Source of the DNA: Burkholderiaceae bacterium
Lineage (GTDB): Bacteria > Pseudomonadota > Gammaproteobacteria > Burkholderiales > Burkholderiaceae_F
Length of the DNA stretch: 45,137 nucleotides
Direction of reading: 5' to 3'
NCBI GenBank assembly: GCA_019236735.1
Contig: JAFAIM010000006.1
Location: 1 to 45,137, forward strand
Shown here: positions 17,331 through 24,993 of the stretch, in pieces
How positions within the stretch are numbered: the stretch's first letter is position 1
Layout of the letters: each line of letters begins with the position of its first letter
The notes under the pieces: model-generated
What the model was told of the DNA's origin: nothing
Seen by the model: only the letters and a program-made list of their open reading frames with translations
The model's database searches: none
Position numbers and translations under genes: made by a program

Positions 17331-17987
17331 TCAGCCGACGAGTAACACCCGCCGCAAACTGGTGCCGTCCTGGCGCTTCAGAACGACTTCGATCCCGGGC
17401 GGCATCGTAGGATCGTACGAAAGCGCTTCTGTCCATCCCTGATTCGCCCGCCAAATGCGCACCTGGATCGAATCCACCCCGCGGACCAGCCGCGCCGTCG
17501 ACACTGGAACGTTCGACGCGCTCGGCAGGCTGCGCACTGCTGCCGAGCACTGGCGCAGCAAGACGCCGTCAACCACCGCATAGGTCACCTGCTGCACTGC
17601 GCTGGCGCCGTCGGGGAGCGGCTCGGAGAAGCGCAGGATCTGCAGCGCGATTGCGCCGTCGATCGTGACGACGCTCACCGGCGCGTATGGACGCCACGCC
17701 AGCACCGGGTTGACGGCATGTTCCAGATCGAGCTGCATCTGCCCCGTTGCGGCGAGCAGCGCCCGCACATCGTCGGCCTCCGGCCCAAGGCGGTCGCGTG
17801 TAGCGATCAGCGACGAAAGGCCTCTCCACGAAATGACCGCGACAAGCGCCATGATCGCGATCGCCACAAGCAGCTCGACCAGCGTGAAACCCTTGCCCGC
17901 AGAAGCGCCGGGGGCGCGAACGCGGGGCGGCCAGCTGCGGCGTCGGTCGGTCGTGCGCAGGCGCCCTGGGAGCGGCATAAACGTCAC
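17331..17987 (-). CDS. gspJ: Type II secretion minor pseudopilin GspJ
   Basis: This 218-residue prepilin has the processing site GKG|FTLVELLVAIAIMALVAVISW, with Glu at +5 and a following hydrophobic helix. The leader is about 33 residues from the first Met, longer than the usual 6-10; an ATG three codons later gives 30. GspJ forms the tip complex with GspI and GspK. It follows gspI directly (stop at 17988). Confidence 0.92.
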   Translation of the reverse strand: MTFMPLPGRLRTTDRRRSWPPRVRAPGASAGKGFTLVELLVAIAIMALVAVISWRGLSSLIATRDRLGPEADDVRALLAATGQMQLDLEHAVNPVLAWRPYAPVSVVTIDGAIALQILRFSEPLPDGASAVQQVTYAVVDGVLLRQCSAAVRSLPSASNVPVSTARLVRGVDSIQVRIWRANQGWTEALSYDPTMPPGIEVVLKRQDGTSLRRVLLVG

Positions 17988-18410
17988 TTAACCGCCAGTG
18001 GTAGGTAGTACGGTCATCAACAGCGCGTACTCGCGTTCGGCACCGAGATCGGAATTGAGCACGCGAACCTGCACTCGCCGGAAAAACGGATTCGGCGTCT
18101 GTTGGATCGACTGCTCGCAAACGAAGCGCACACCGCTCTGGTCGCAGTCGGCACGGTTGACTCCGAGTGCGAGCGCCCCGCCAGCGAGGCGCAGCTCCTG
18201 AATCCGGTTTTCTGCGGTCAGCACGGCCAGCAGCTTCGTGCGTAGGTCGTGCGCGCTGTTAGTCAGCGAAATTGCCCCCCGCATGGCGGCCAGAAGGACG
18301 ACGCCGATCACGACCATCGCAACCAGCACTTCCAGCAGCGTGAATCCCGCCGGCGCAGGCGGCTTGCAGATCCGAAACATCCGGCCGCGGTGTCGCTGCT
18401 GGGGCTTCAT
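17988..18410 (-). CDS. gspI: Type II secretion minor pseudopilin GspI
   Basis: This 140-residue prepilin has the site PAG|FTLLEVLVAMVVIGVVLLAAM with Glu at +5. GspI nucleates the pseudopilus tip. I chose the ATG at 18410, eight bases after the gspH stop, giving a 22-residue leader; an ATG ten codons later would shorten it to 12. The C-terminal part (AENRIQELRLAGG, VQVRVL) fits the family. A longer open frame upstream lies within gspH and is a shadow. Confidence 0.92.
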   Translation of the reverse strand: MKPQQRHRGRMFRICKPPAPAGFTLLEVLVAMVVIGVVLLAAMRGAISLTNSAHDLRTKLLAVLTAENRIQELRLAGGALALGVNRADCDQSGVRFVCEQSIQQTPNPFFRRVQVRVLNSDLGAEREYALLMTVLPTTGG

Positions 18411-18418
18411 TGCGCGGG

Positions 18419-19012
18419 TCACTGCTGTGGGGCGCTCGCCACGTGGCCGATGCCGTTCTCGTCGAAGACGACTGTGACGTCGGCGTTGCCGTCGGCAATT
18501 TCGATTTTCCAGCGCGACTGCACCCATTCGCGCGCGATGGGGATTCGCAGCGGCGGAGCCTCCGGGCTCAACAGCGTCTGCGCAACCTGACCGTCCTGCG
18601 TGATCGTCAGTAGCGTCAGCGGCTGCTGCCAGGAGCGCTCGTGCAGCAAATCGTCGTCGTTCATCAGCTGCCGCTCGCCGCCCGTTTCGGTGACAAAACG
18701 GTAGCCGTGCAAGTCGCCTTCCCACGAGATCGGTTGCTGGCGGACGCGTGACTCCTCGCTCGCCATTGTCAGAAGCAGTCCCAGCCTCTGCGCCTCTTCC
18801 GCGATCGCACGACGCGGATCAGGCACCGAGCTGAGCGAGATCAGCGAGGTCAGTACCCCGATCAGCACCAGCACCACCAGGATCTCGAGGAGGGTGAAGC
18901 CGTCTGTTCGCAACTGTGATGCTTGTGAAGGCCGCGGGGGGAGCACGAGGGGGGTCGCAGACCCCCCTGGTAGCCGATCCTCCTGCTTTTCTGTCAGGAA
19001 CCGTGGTGCCAT
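18419..19012 (-). CDS. gspH: Type II secretion minor pseudopilin GspH; start lies inside a dispersed repeat
   Basis: This prepilin has the site TDG|FTLLEILVVLVLIGVLTSLISL and a GspH-type globular domain. The start is uncertain. The ATG at 19012 gives 197 residues with a 38-residue leader; a GTG four codons upstream (19024) is also possible. Almost the whole leader (from the ATG to within a few residues of the cleavage site) is encoded by the 111-bp repeat whose second copy lies after tuf. The only alternative close to the cleavage site is a TTG at 18913, giving a five-residue leader but with no visible Shine-Dalgarno. No good Shine-Dalgarno precedes 19012 either. Confidence 0.85.
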   Translation of the reverse strand: MAPRFLTEKQEDRLPGGSATPLVLPPRPSQASQLRTDGFTLLEILVVLVLIGVLTSLISLSSVPDPRRAIAEEAQRLGLLLTMASEESRVRQQPISWEGDLHGYRFVTETGGERQLMNDDDLLHERSWQQPLTLLTITQDGQVAQTLLSPEAPPLRIPIAREWVQSRWKIEIADGNADVTVVFDENGIGHVASAPQQ

Positions 19013-19019
19013 CGAAGCT
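18909..19019. repeat. 111-bp dispersed repeat, copy 1 (overlaps gspH 5' end)
   Basis: Aligned by eye without gaps to 26675-26785, this copy differs at about 14 of 111 positions, with the mismatches concentrated in the right third. Its centre is a perfect hairpin on either strand: AGGGGGGTC, a three-base loop, GACCCCCCT (18948-18968). The two copies are in the same orientation. It is not a coding relic that I recognise. Confidence 0.9.
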
Positions 19020-19045
19020 GACACACTCGTAATGGGACGCCGCTA

Positions 19046-19555
19046 CTACTGCGTCCAGGAGCCGATGTCCGCGTCCGGGCCCTCGCCGCCCGGCTGGCCG
19101 TCGCGGCCGTAACTCATCACGTCGACGTCCCCGTGCAGGCCGGGATTGAGGTATTGGTAGTCGTTGCCCCACGGGTCCTTCGGAACGTTGCGGGACTCCA
19201 GGTATCCCCCCGGCTTCCAGTTTTGGGGAATCGGATCGACCGTCGGCTTCTCGATCAGCCCGCGCAGCCCCTGGTCCTGCGAGGGGTAGCGCCCGTTGTC
19301 GAGCCGATACAGCTTCAACGCGTTCATCAGCGTGGCGATATCCTGTTTCGCAGCCGCGATCCGGGCGTCGTCCGTGCGGCCGATCACGCGCGGCACGATC
19401 AGGGCGGCCATGATCGCCATGATCGTGATCACGACGATGATCTCGATCAGCGTGAAGCCGCGCGGACGGTCGCGCGCCGCAAGCTCCGCTCGCGAAAGGA
19501 GTGGAAATCGTTGAACCGACACGGGTTTTTGCAGTGTCTCCATGGAGCGCCGCAT
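19046..19555 (-). CDS. gspG: Type II secretion major pseudopilin GspG
   Basis: This is the main pseudopilus subunit. The 169-residue precursor has the cleavage site PRG|FTLIEIIVVITIMAIMAALIVP, Glu at +5, and a very typical GspG body: DIATLMNALKLYRLDNGRYPSQDQGL, PQNWKPGGYL, KDPWGNDYQY and a C-terminal calcium-site loop with GPDADIGSW. The leader is 33 residues from ATG 19555, which is preceded by GAGG at a short distance; ATG 19543 would give 29. It heads the leftward operon, divergent from gspC with 87 bases between. Confidence 0.96.
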   Translation of the reverse strand: MRRSMETLQKPVSVQRFPLLSRAELAARDRPRGFTLIEIIVVITIMAIMAALIVPRVIGRTDDARIAAAKQDIATLMNALKLYRLDNGRYPSQDQGLRGLIEKPTVDPIPQNWKPGGYLESRNVPKDPWGNDYQYLNPGLHGDVDVMSYGRDGQPGGEGPDADIGSWTQ

Positions 19556-19642
19556 AATACCTCGCAGGACAATCGAGAATGTGAAAGGAATCGCGCAAGT
19601 TGCAGGGGAATCCCCCTGTGCTTCCGCTGAGGACCCGACTGC
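19556..19642. promoter_or_regulatory. Divergent gspG/gspC promoter region
   Basis: These 87 bases must hold the promoters for both the gspG-F operon and gspC. I see no strong -35/-10 pair. There is one small hairpin, CAGGGG-AATC-CCCCTG, at 19603-19618, in the gspC leader, and GAGGA about ten bases before the gspC ATG. Confidence 0.4.
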
Positions 19643-20248
19643 ATGCTATCCGCCCCGGCAAGACTGCTGATCCACTTCGTCGGCGCTGCCGCGACCTGCG
19701 GCCTGCTGGCGTATTGGGGCATTCGACTGATGACGCCACCGCCCGCAGCTTCGCCTCCTGTGATGCGCGCGGCGGTCCAGCGCGACCCGGACCCGGTGCT
19801 GGTCGCGCGCGAGTTCGGGCAGATCGAAACGGCTGCAACCGGCCTCGGCGACATCCAGGTGGCCGGCGTGTTTTCGGCCGGGCGCGACTCGGCCGCGGTG
19901 TTCCTGGTCGCAGACCGACCTGCAAAGGCCGTGCGCCTCGGCGATGAGGTTGCACCTGGTGCCAAGCTGGTCGCGGTGGACGGACACAGCGTGACGCTGG
20001 AATCGGGCGGAGTGCGGCACGAGTTGCGCGTGCCCAATCCTCCACTCGCCGTCGCCGGCCCGCAGGGAGCGAGTGGCGCCGGTTTCGAGCGGCGCGGCAA
20101 CGTGCTGACCGCCCCGATGCTGGACGCCGCTCCCTCGACCCGCACACCTGGCGCGAGGCTGCCGGCCAGCACGGTGCAACCGCGCCCCGAGATGCGTCGC
20201 GAGATTCGCCCGCCGGGCCGCCCTGGCGAACCGGCCCCCGGCGAGTAA
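19643..20248 (+). CDS. gspC: Type II secretion protein GspC, short form without PDZ domain
   Basis: GspC links the inner-membrane platform to the secretin through its HR domain. The 201-residue product has a short N-terminus, one membrane segment (about 7-28), a linker, then an HR domain from about 72 to 132 (IQVAGVFSAGRDSAAVFLVADRP, AVRLGDEVAPGAKLVAVDGHSV). After it comes only a Pro/Arg-rich disordered tail; the PDZ or coiled-coil domain found in enterobacterial and Pseudomonas homologues is missing. It is transcribed away from the other gsp genes and converges with phhA 18 bases downstream. Confidence 0.88.
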   Translation: MLSAPARLLIHFVGAAATCGLLAYWGIRLMTPPPAASPPVMRAAVQRDPDPVLVAREFGQIETAATGLGDIQVAGVFSAGRDSAAVFLVADRPAKAVRLGDEVAPGAKLVAVDGHSVTLESGGVRHELRVPNPPLAVAGPQGASGAGFERRGNVLTAPMLDAAPSTRTPGARLPASTVQPRPEMRREIRPPGRPGEPAPGE

Positions 20249-20266
20249 AACGCCTCCACTAAGTCG

Positions 20267-21136
20267 TCAGCTCGTCGCTGCCGCCGGTGGCGCAAGCAGG
20301 CGGTCGCCAGGCTGGACCTGGTCGGACGGATGCGCCGGCAGCGGGAGCAGCTGCTGGTAGATCGGCGCGAAATCCTGCGCGGTCTCCTCGAACAACTGCC
20401 CGAAAGCGTCGATCACGAAATAGGTCTTCTGGAAGTCGTCGATCTCGTAACGGGTCCGCAGCACGCGCCGCAGATCGAACCGGATCTTCAGCGGGCTGGG
20501 GTCGATCAGCGCGCGTTCCAATTCGCCCGGCGAGGATAGGATGCCGGCGCCATAGACGCGCACTCCGTGCGGGGTGTCGATCAGGCCGAACTCGACCGTG
20601 TACCAATACAGCCTGGCAAGCAGCTCGAGCGCGTTGTAGTGCAGCGCTTTCAGTCCGCCTTTGCCGTAGGCCTGCATGTAGTCGGCGAACACCGGGTCGA
20701 ACAGCAGCGGGACGTGGCCGAACAGGTCGTGGAAAAGATCGGGCTCGACGATGTAGTCGAACTCCTCCGGTGTACGCAGCCACACTGTCACCGGAAAGCG
20801 CCGCTGCGACAACAGGCGGAAGAACGCCTCCTCGGGGATCAGCCCCGGGACCGCGACGATCTGCCAGCCGGTGGCGCGCCCGAGCAACTCGCTCACCTGC
20901 CCAAAGCGCGGAATGCGTTCCGCCATGTCCAGGTGTTTGAGCGCTCGCAGAAATTCGTCGCAGGCGCGGCCATGCACCAGGCGCAGCTGGCGGGCGAACA
21001 GGCGCGAATACAGGTCGTGCTGCTCCGGCGTGTAGCTGTTCCATGCCTGGTCACACGTGTAGTCATCGCGAGCGACCGAATAGTCGCCACGCGGGGGGCG
21101 CTGCGATTGCCCGTACGTGACGGGAGTGACCTTCAT
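20267..21136 (-). CDS. phhA: Phenylalanine 4-hydroxylase (PhhA)
   Basis: This enzyme converts L-phenylalanine to L-tyrosine with tetrahydropterin, O2 and non-haem iron. The 289-residue protein has the iron ligands H136 and H141 in EPDLFHDLFGH and E182 in YWYTVEFGLI, and the usual bacterial single-domain length without a regulatory ACT domain. GAGG lies about seven bases before the ATG. It follows hppD by 37 bases on the same strand, so the two are probably co-transcribed: PhhA makes tyrosine and HPPD acts after transamination. Confidence 0.97.
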   Translation of the reverse strand: MKVTPVTYGQSQRPPRGDYSVARDDYTCDQAWNSYTPEQHDLYSRLFARQLRLVHGRACDEFLRALKHLDMAERIPRFGQVSELLGRATGWQIVAVPGLIPEEAFFRLLSQRRFPVTVWLRTPEEFDYIVEPDLFHDLFGHVPLLFDPVFADYMQAYGKGGLKALHYNALELLARLYWYTVEFGLIDTPHGVRVYGAGILSSPGELERALIDPSPLKIRFDLRRVLRTRYEIDDFQKTYFVIDAFGQLFEETAQDFAPIYQQLLPLPAHPSDQVQPGDRLLAPPAAATS

Positions 21137-21173
21137 CCCGGAACCTCGATCGGGCCGCGCGCCCGTTGTCGCT

Positions 21174-22313
21174 TCACGCCGTCTCCGCGCTCGGCTTGAG
21201 CACGCCGCGCCGCACCTGGTCGAGCTCGATCGACTCGAACAGGGCCTGGAAGTTGCCTTCGCCGAAGCCTTCGTGACCCTTGCGCTGGATGATCTCGAAG
21301 AAAATGGGTCCGATCATGTTTTGCGTGAAGATCTGCAGCAGCAGCTCCTTGCCGGCCGCGTGTGGGTTGCCGTCGATCAGGATGCGCAGGCGGCGCAGAT
21401 CCTGCAACGACTCGCCGTGGCCGGGAAGACGCGCGTCGATTCCCTCGAAGTAGGTGTCCGGCGTGTCCTGGAACTGCACGCCGCGCGCGCGCAGCGCTTC
21501 GACCGAGCGGTAGATGTCGGAAGTCGCCAGAGCGATGTGCTGAATGCCTTCGCCGCGGTACAGATCCAGGTACTCGACGATCTGGCTGCGGTCGTCGGAA
21601 CTTTCGTTGATCGGGATTCGGATCTTGCCGCACGGGCTGCACATCGCTTTGCTCTTGAGGCCGGTCTGGCGCCCCTCGATGTCGAAGTAGCGCACCTCGC
21701 GGAAGTTGAACAGCCGCTCGTAAAACTCCGCCCACTCCTTCATCCGGCCGCGGTGCACGTTGTGGGTCAGATGGTCGATCTGCACCAGGCCTGCCCCTGC
21801 GGGACGGGCGTCGCCCTCGGTGACGGCATCGTTGATCGGCTCGAAATCGACGTCGTAGATCCCGATGTCGCCGATGCGCCCCGGCCGGTAACCGAGCTGC
21901 TCGGCGCCCTTACCGCGCCAGCGGTCCACGAAATAGATCAGGCTGTCGCCCACGCCCTTAATTGCGGGGATGTTCAGTTCCATCGGCCCGGAGCGGGAAT
22001 CGAAGCCCCAGGCGCCAAGCTCGATCGCCCGCTGGTACGCGAATGCGGCGTCCTGCACGCGCAGCGCGATTGCACAGATCGACGGGCCGTGCAGGCGCGC
22101 GAAACGCTGCGCGAAGGAATCCGGCTCGGCGTTGATGATGAAATTGATGTCGCCCTGGCGGTACAGCGTCACCCTCTTGTGGCGGTGGCGCGCCAGCGGG
22201 GTGAAACCCAGGCTCTCGAACAGGGCCCCGAGGGCAGCCGGATCAGGCGCCGCGTACTCGACGAACTCAAAGCCGTCGGTGCCCATCGGGTTGATGGCGT
22301 CTCGCATGGTCAT
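21174..22313 (-). CDS. hpd: 4-Hydroxyphenylpyruvate dioxygenase
   Basis: This enzyme converts 4-hydroxyphenylpyruvate to homogentisate, the committed step of the homogentisate route. The 379-residue protein has two vicinal-oxygen-chelate halves; the iron ligands are H181 in IDHLTHNV, H259 in GIQHIAL and E340 in IFFEIIQRKG. The C-terminal GFGEGNFQALFESIE segment is typical. AAGGG lies seven bases before the ATG at 22313. The leader contains the T-tract repeat copy 2. Homogentisate dioxygenase and fumarylacetoacetase are not in the window. Confidence 0.97.
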   Translation of the reverse strand: MTMRDAINPMGTDGFEFVEYAAPDPAALGALFESLGFTPLARHRHKRVTLYRQGDINFIINAEPDSFAQRFARLHGPSICAIALRVQDAAFAYQRAIELGAWGFDSRSGPMELNIPAIKGVGDSLIYFVDRWRGKGAEQLGYRPGRIGDIGIYDVDFEPINDAVTEGDARPAGAGLVQIDHLTHNVHRGRMKEWAEFYERLFNFREVRYFDIEGRQTGLKSKAMCSPCGKIRIPINESSDDRSQIVEYLDLYRGEGIQHIALATSDIYRSVEALRARGVQFQDTPDTYFEGIDARLPGHGESLQDLRRLRILIDGNPHAAGKELLLQIFTQNMIGPIFFEIIQRKGHEGFGEGNFQALFESIELDQVRRGVLKPSAETA

Positions 22314-22323
22314 AGTTAGCCCT

Positions 22324-22355
22324 TAAAAAAAACCCGAACGATTCGCGTAAATCCC
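22324..22355 (-). repeat. Short T-tract repeat, copy 2 (upstream of hpd)
   Basis: On the coding (minus) strand this reads GGATTTACGCGAATCGTTCGGG followed by eight T residues and then the hpd Shine-Dalgarno. It matches copy 1 before gspM (15020-15057) apart from tract length, one C/G count difference, a few flanking bases and the internal duplication in copy 1. Confidence 0.6.
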
Positions 22356-22515
22356 AGCGAGACAATGATATTCCACGCCGAATGCAGCCGATCGCGTAGC
22401 AAAGCATCTTGGCCCCCGAATCCTGCAGCTGGTCGGTCGTGGGTTTCGGCCACAGCCAGCTGGCCGTACAGTTGTCGCATACGGCGCTGCACGGATACGG
22501 CACGAGCGAACACAA

Positions 22516-24003
22516 ATGAACGAACCAGGATCTTCGCAGGCAGGCGCGGCAAACGCCGCGGACGGATCACCCAAGGACGCAGCACCCAAGGACGCAGCAC
22601 CCAAGGACGCAGCGCGTTCCCGGTTGGCCCAGGCGGGTGACGTCCTGTCTCGCGCCGCGTCCGGGGCGGCCACGCGGGCCGGCGTCTTTGCGCCGCGCTT
22701 CGGCAACTGGCTGGTGTCGATCGGGTGGGGCAAGTTCTTCCTGCTCGCCGTGCTGCTTTTGGCGCTTGCCGGAATGGCCGGGTCGCTGTTTCCGAGTCCG
22801 CACAGGTCGCGCCGCGCGCCACCGCATGTGCCGGTGGACGTTCACATTTCGGTCGACACGGACGGGTTGCACATCAGCCCGCCGCCGGGCGAGTCGGATG
22901 TGCCGGAGGTCAACATCGACGAAAAAGGGGTCCGGATCCAAGGTAAGAACGGCTCGGGCAACGTTGTGATCGACGACAACGGAGTGCGGATCGAGAAAGC
23001 TCCGCCCAAGACCGCCGACAAGAACAAAACATCCAAACCATCCACCGCAGACAAAACATCGAAATCATCCGCCGCGGGCGGCGCTGGAAAAGCTGCCGGC
23101 GAGGCCAGTCCGACGGTGACGCTGCCCCCGGGCGTGCTCTCCGATCCGGACAAGGTGTCCGAGGCGGTGGAAGCGGCCAAGGACCAGATCGAGGAGATCG
23201 TCAAGGATCAGGTCAACAGCAAAATCCGGGTGATGCCGCCGCCGGAGACGTCGTGGCCCAACCTGGTCGAGCTGGTCTTGATGCTGATGTTCGCGCTGAT
23301 GATCGTCAAGATCGCGCTCGGTTCGAAGCGCCGCGCCGAGTCGCGCGCGCTTGCCGCCGACGCGGTGGCGGCCGACGAAGGTCTGAAGCGTCAGCTGGCC
23401 GAAGCACAGTTGAAGACGATGCAAGCCCAGGTCGAGCCGCATTTCCTGTTCAACACGCTCGCGTCGGTCGACTATCTGATCGAGACCGATCCACCGCGGG
23501 CTGCCCGGATGCAGAAGAACCTGATTCAGTACCTGCGGACCGCGTTGCCGCAGATGCGGCAGGCCTCCTCCACGCTGGCGCAGGAACTGGCGCTGTGTCG
23601 CTCGTACCTCGAACTGCTGAAGATGCGGATGGACGAGAGGCTGCAGTTTGCGATCTCGATGCCCACCGGCTTGTCGACGGCAGCCTTTCCGCCGATGATG
23701 CTGCAGACGCTGGTCGAGAACTCGATCAAGCACGGCCTCGAGCCGAAGCCGGAGGGAGGCGCATTGACGTTGAACGCTGACGTGGCCGATGGCAACCTGC
23801 GCGTGGCCGTCAGCGACACCGGGCTCGGTTTTGGAGTTGCCGGCGCGTCCGGTAGCGGATTAGGACTCGCCAACGTTCGCGAGCGGCTGCAAGCCCTGTT
23901 CGGCGCGCGTGGCCGGCTGACGATCGAGTCGAACTCCCCGTCCGGCACCATCGCGACGATCGTGATCCCGTATTCGGTCGGAGCGGCTGGGGCCGCGGCA
24001 TGA
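22516..24003 (+). CDS. LytS-type sensor histidine kinase with a large periplasmic insert
   Basis: The 495-residue protein has a cytoplasmic N-terminus with three PKDAA repeats (about 19-33), TM1 at 73-91, a periplasmic part 92-248, TM2 at 249-268, and a His_kinase domain with H309 in EPHFLFNTL. The ATPase domain has N402 (ENSIKHG), DTGLGF (434-439) and GSGLGLANV (446-454). This is the LytS/YehU class that pairs with LytTR regulators. The periplasmic part has three copies of a strand motif like VxID..GVRI (about 108-160), then a Lys/Ser/Thr-rich linker. Its signal is unknown. The stop overlaps the regulator's start by four bases. Confidence 0.9.
   Translation: MNEPGSSQAGAANAADGSPKDAAPKDAAPKDAARSRLAQAGDVLSRAASGAATRAGVFAPRFGNWLVSIGWGKFFLLAVLLLALAGMAGSLFPSPHRSRRAPPHVPVDVHISVDTDGLHISPPPGESDVPEVNIDEKGVRIQGKNGSGNVVIDDNGVRIEKAPPKTADKNKTSKPSTADKTSKSSAAGGAGKAAGEASPTVTLPPGVLSDPDKVSEAVEAAKDQIEEIVKDQVNSKIRVMPPPETSWPNLVELVLMLMFALMIVKIALGSKRRAESRALAADAVAADEGLKRQLAEAQLKTMQAQVEPHFLFNTLASVDYLIETDPPRAARMQKNLIQYLRTALPQMRQASSTLAQELALCRSYLELLKMRMDERLQFAISMPTGLSTAAFPPMMLQTLVENSIKHGLEPKPEGGALTLNADVADGNLRVAVSDTGLGFGVAGASGSGLGLANVRERLQALFGARGRLTIESNSPSGTIATIVIPYSVGAAGAAA
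22570..22614 (+). repeat. 15-bp in-frame tandem repeat, three units
   Basis: Three adjacent copies of CCCAAGGACGCAGCA encode PKDAA three times at the N-terminus of the sensor kinase. The third differs only in its last base. Because the unit is a multiple of three, copy-number changes by slippage would alter length without breaking the frame. Confidence 0.9.
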
Positions 24004-24761
24004 CGACGCCGAAGGCGATCATCGCCGACGACGAGCGTCTGATGCGCGAGCAGCTGCGCGCCCGCCTGGCCGAAGTGTGGCCGGAGCTCGAAATCATCGG
24101 CGAAGCCAAGAACGGGCAGGAAGCGGTCGAGCTGGTGCGGGAGCTGCGGCCGCAGCTCGCTTTTCTCGACATCCGGATGCCGGGGCTCACCGGCGTTGAA
24201 GCGGCGCGCGCGATCGGCAACGTTTGCCACGTGGTGTTCGTCACCGCCTACGGAGAGTTTGCGATCGAGGCGTTCGAGCAGGGAGCGGTCGACTACGTGC
24301 TCAAACCGGCCGAGACCGAGCGGCTGCGCGTCACCGCCGAGCGGCTCCGGCGGCGGCTGCAGGCGCCGCCGCCGGACTTGGGCGCGCTGCTGGACCAGCT
24401 GTCGCGCCGGCTCGAGGCGGTGGCCTCCGGGCGCCAGCATCTGCAATGGATCCAGGCCACGATCGGCCAGCAGTTGCGGATGATCCCGGTGGACGAAATC
24501 CTGTTTTTCGTGTCGGACGAGAAATACACGCGCGTTCAGACCGAAGCGTTCGAAGCACTGATCCGAATCCCGATCCGCGAGCTGATCGAGCAGCTCGATC
24601 CGGAGCACTTCTGGCAGATCCACCGGTCGACGATCGTCAACGTGCGCACAATCACAGGCGTTGTGCGTGACATGCGTGGCCGCCAGCTCGTCACCTTCAA
24701 GAACCACCCCGACAAGCTCGAGGTCAGCCGCAGCTTCACCCACTTGTTCAAGCAAATGTAG
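24000..24761 (+). CDS. LytTR-family response regulator
   Basis: The 253-residue regulator has a receiver domain with DDE at 10-12, the phospho-acceptor D57 (LAFLDIRMPG), T82 and K102, followed by a Leu/Arg-rich linker and a LytTR DNA-binding domain (about 150-250) with IPVDEILFFVSDEKYTRVQT and FWQIHRSTIVNVRTI. The start ATGA overlaps the kinase stop, so the two are translated as a pair. Targets are unknown; no other LytTR-linked gene is adjacent. Confidence 0.95.
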   Translation: MTTPKAIIADDERLMREQLRARLAEVWPELEIIGEAKNGQEAVELVRELRPQLAFLDIRMPGLTGVEAARAIGNVCHVVFVTAYGEFAIEAFEQGAVDYVLKPAETERLRVTAERLRRRLQAPPPDLGALLDQLSRRLEAVASGRQHLQWIQATIGQQLRMIPVDEILFFVSDEKYTRVQTEAFEALIRIPIRELIEQLDPEHFWQIHRSTIVNVRTITGVVRDMRGRQLVTFKNHPDKLEVSRSFTHLFKQM

Positions 24762-24864
24762 CGGCGCCCGATGGACCGGTGAGGCTGGGTGCTAATCCTG
24801 GTAGTTTGTGAGCGCACACACTCGAATTTCGACGTTTGTTCTTCGGTGCGCCGCCCCTCTCAAT

Positions 24865-24893
24865 TTGACAGACTGAGTCGCTGCCAACATAAT
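24865..24893 (+). promoter_or_regulatory. Strong sigma-70 promoter of the tRNA-tuf operon
   Basis: TTGACA (24865-24870), a 17-base spacer and CATAAT (24888-24893) end 13 bases before the first tRNA. This is close to consensus and is followed by a G/C-rich start region, as expected for a stable-RNA/tuf promoter. It probably drives tRNA-Tyr, -Gly, -Thr and tuf. Confidence 0.85.
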
Positions 24894-24906
24894 TTGCGGT
24901 TCCCTC

Positions 24907-24993
24907 GGAGGGGTGCCCGAGTGGTTAAAGGGGGCAGACTGTAAATCTGTTGGCCTTGCGCCTACGTTGGTTCGAATCCAACCTCCTCCACCA
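24907..24993 (+). tRNA. tRNA-Tyr (GTA)
   Basis: The 87-base gene folds as a class II tRNA with a long variable arm. Acceptor arms are GGAGGGG and CTCCTCC (one G-U pair), the anticodon loop reads CTGTAAA with anticodon GTA, the T-arm is GTTGG-TTCGAAT-CCAAC, and CCA is encoded. Confidence 0.97.
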
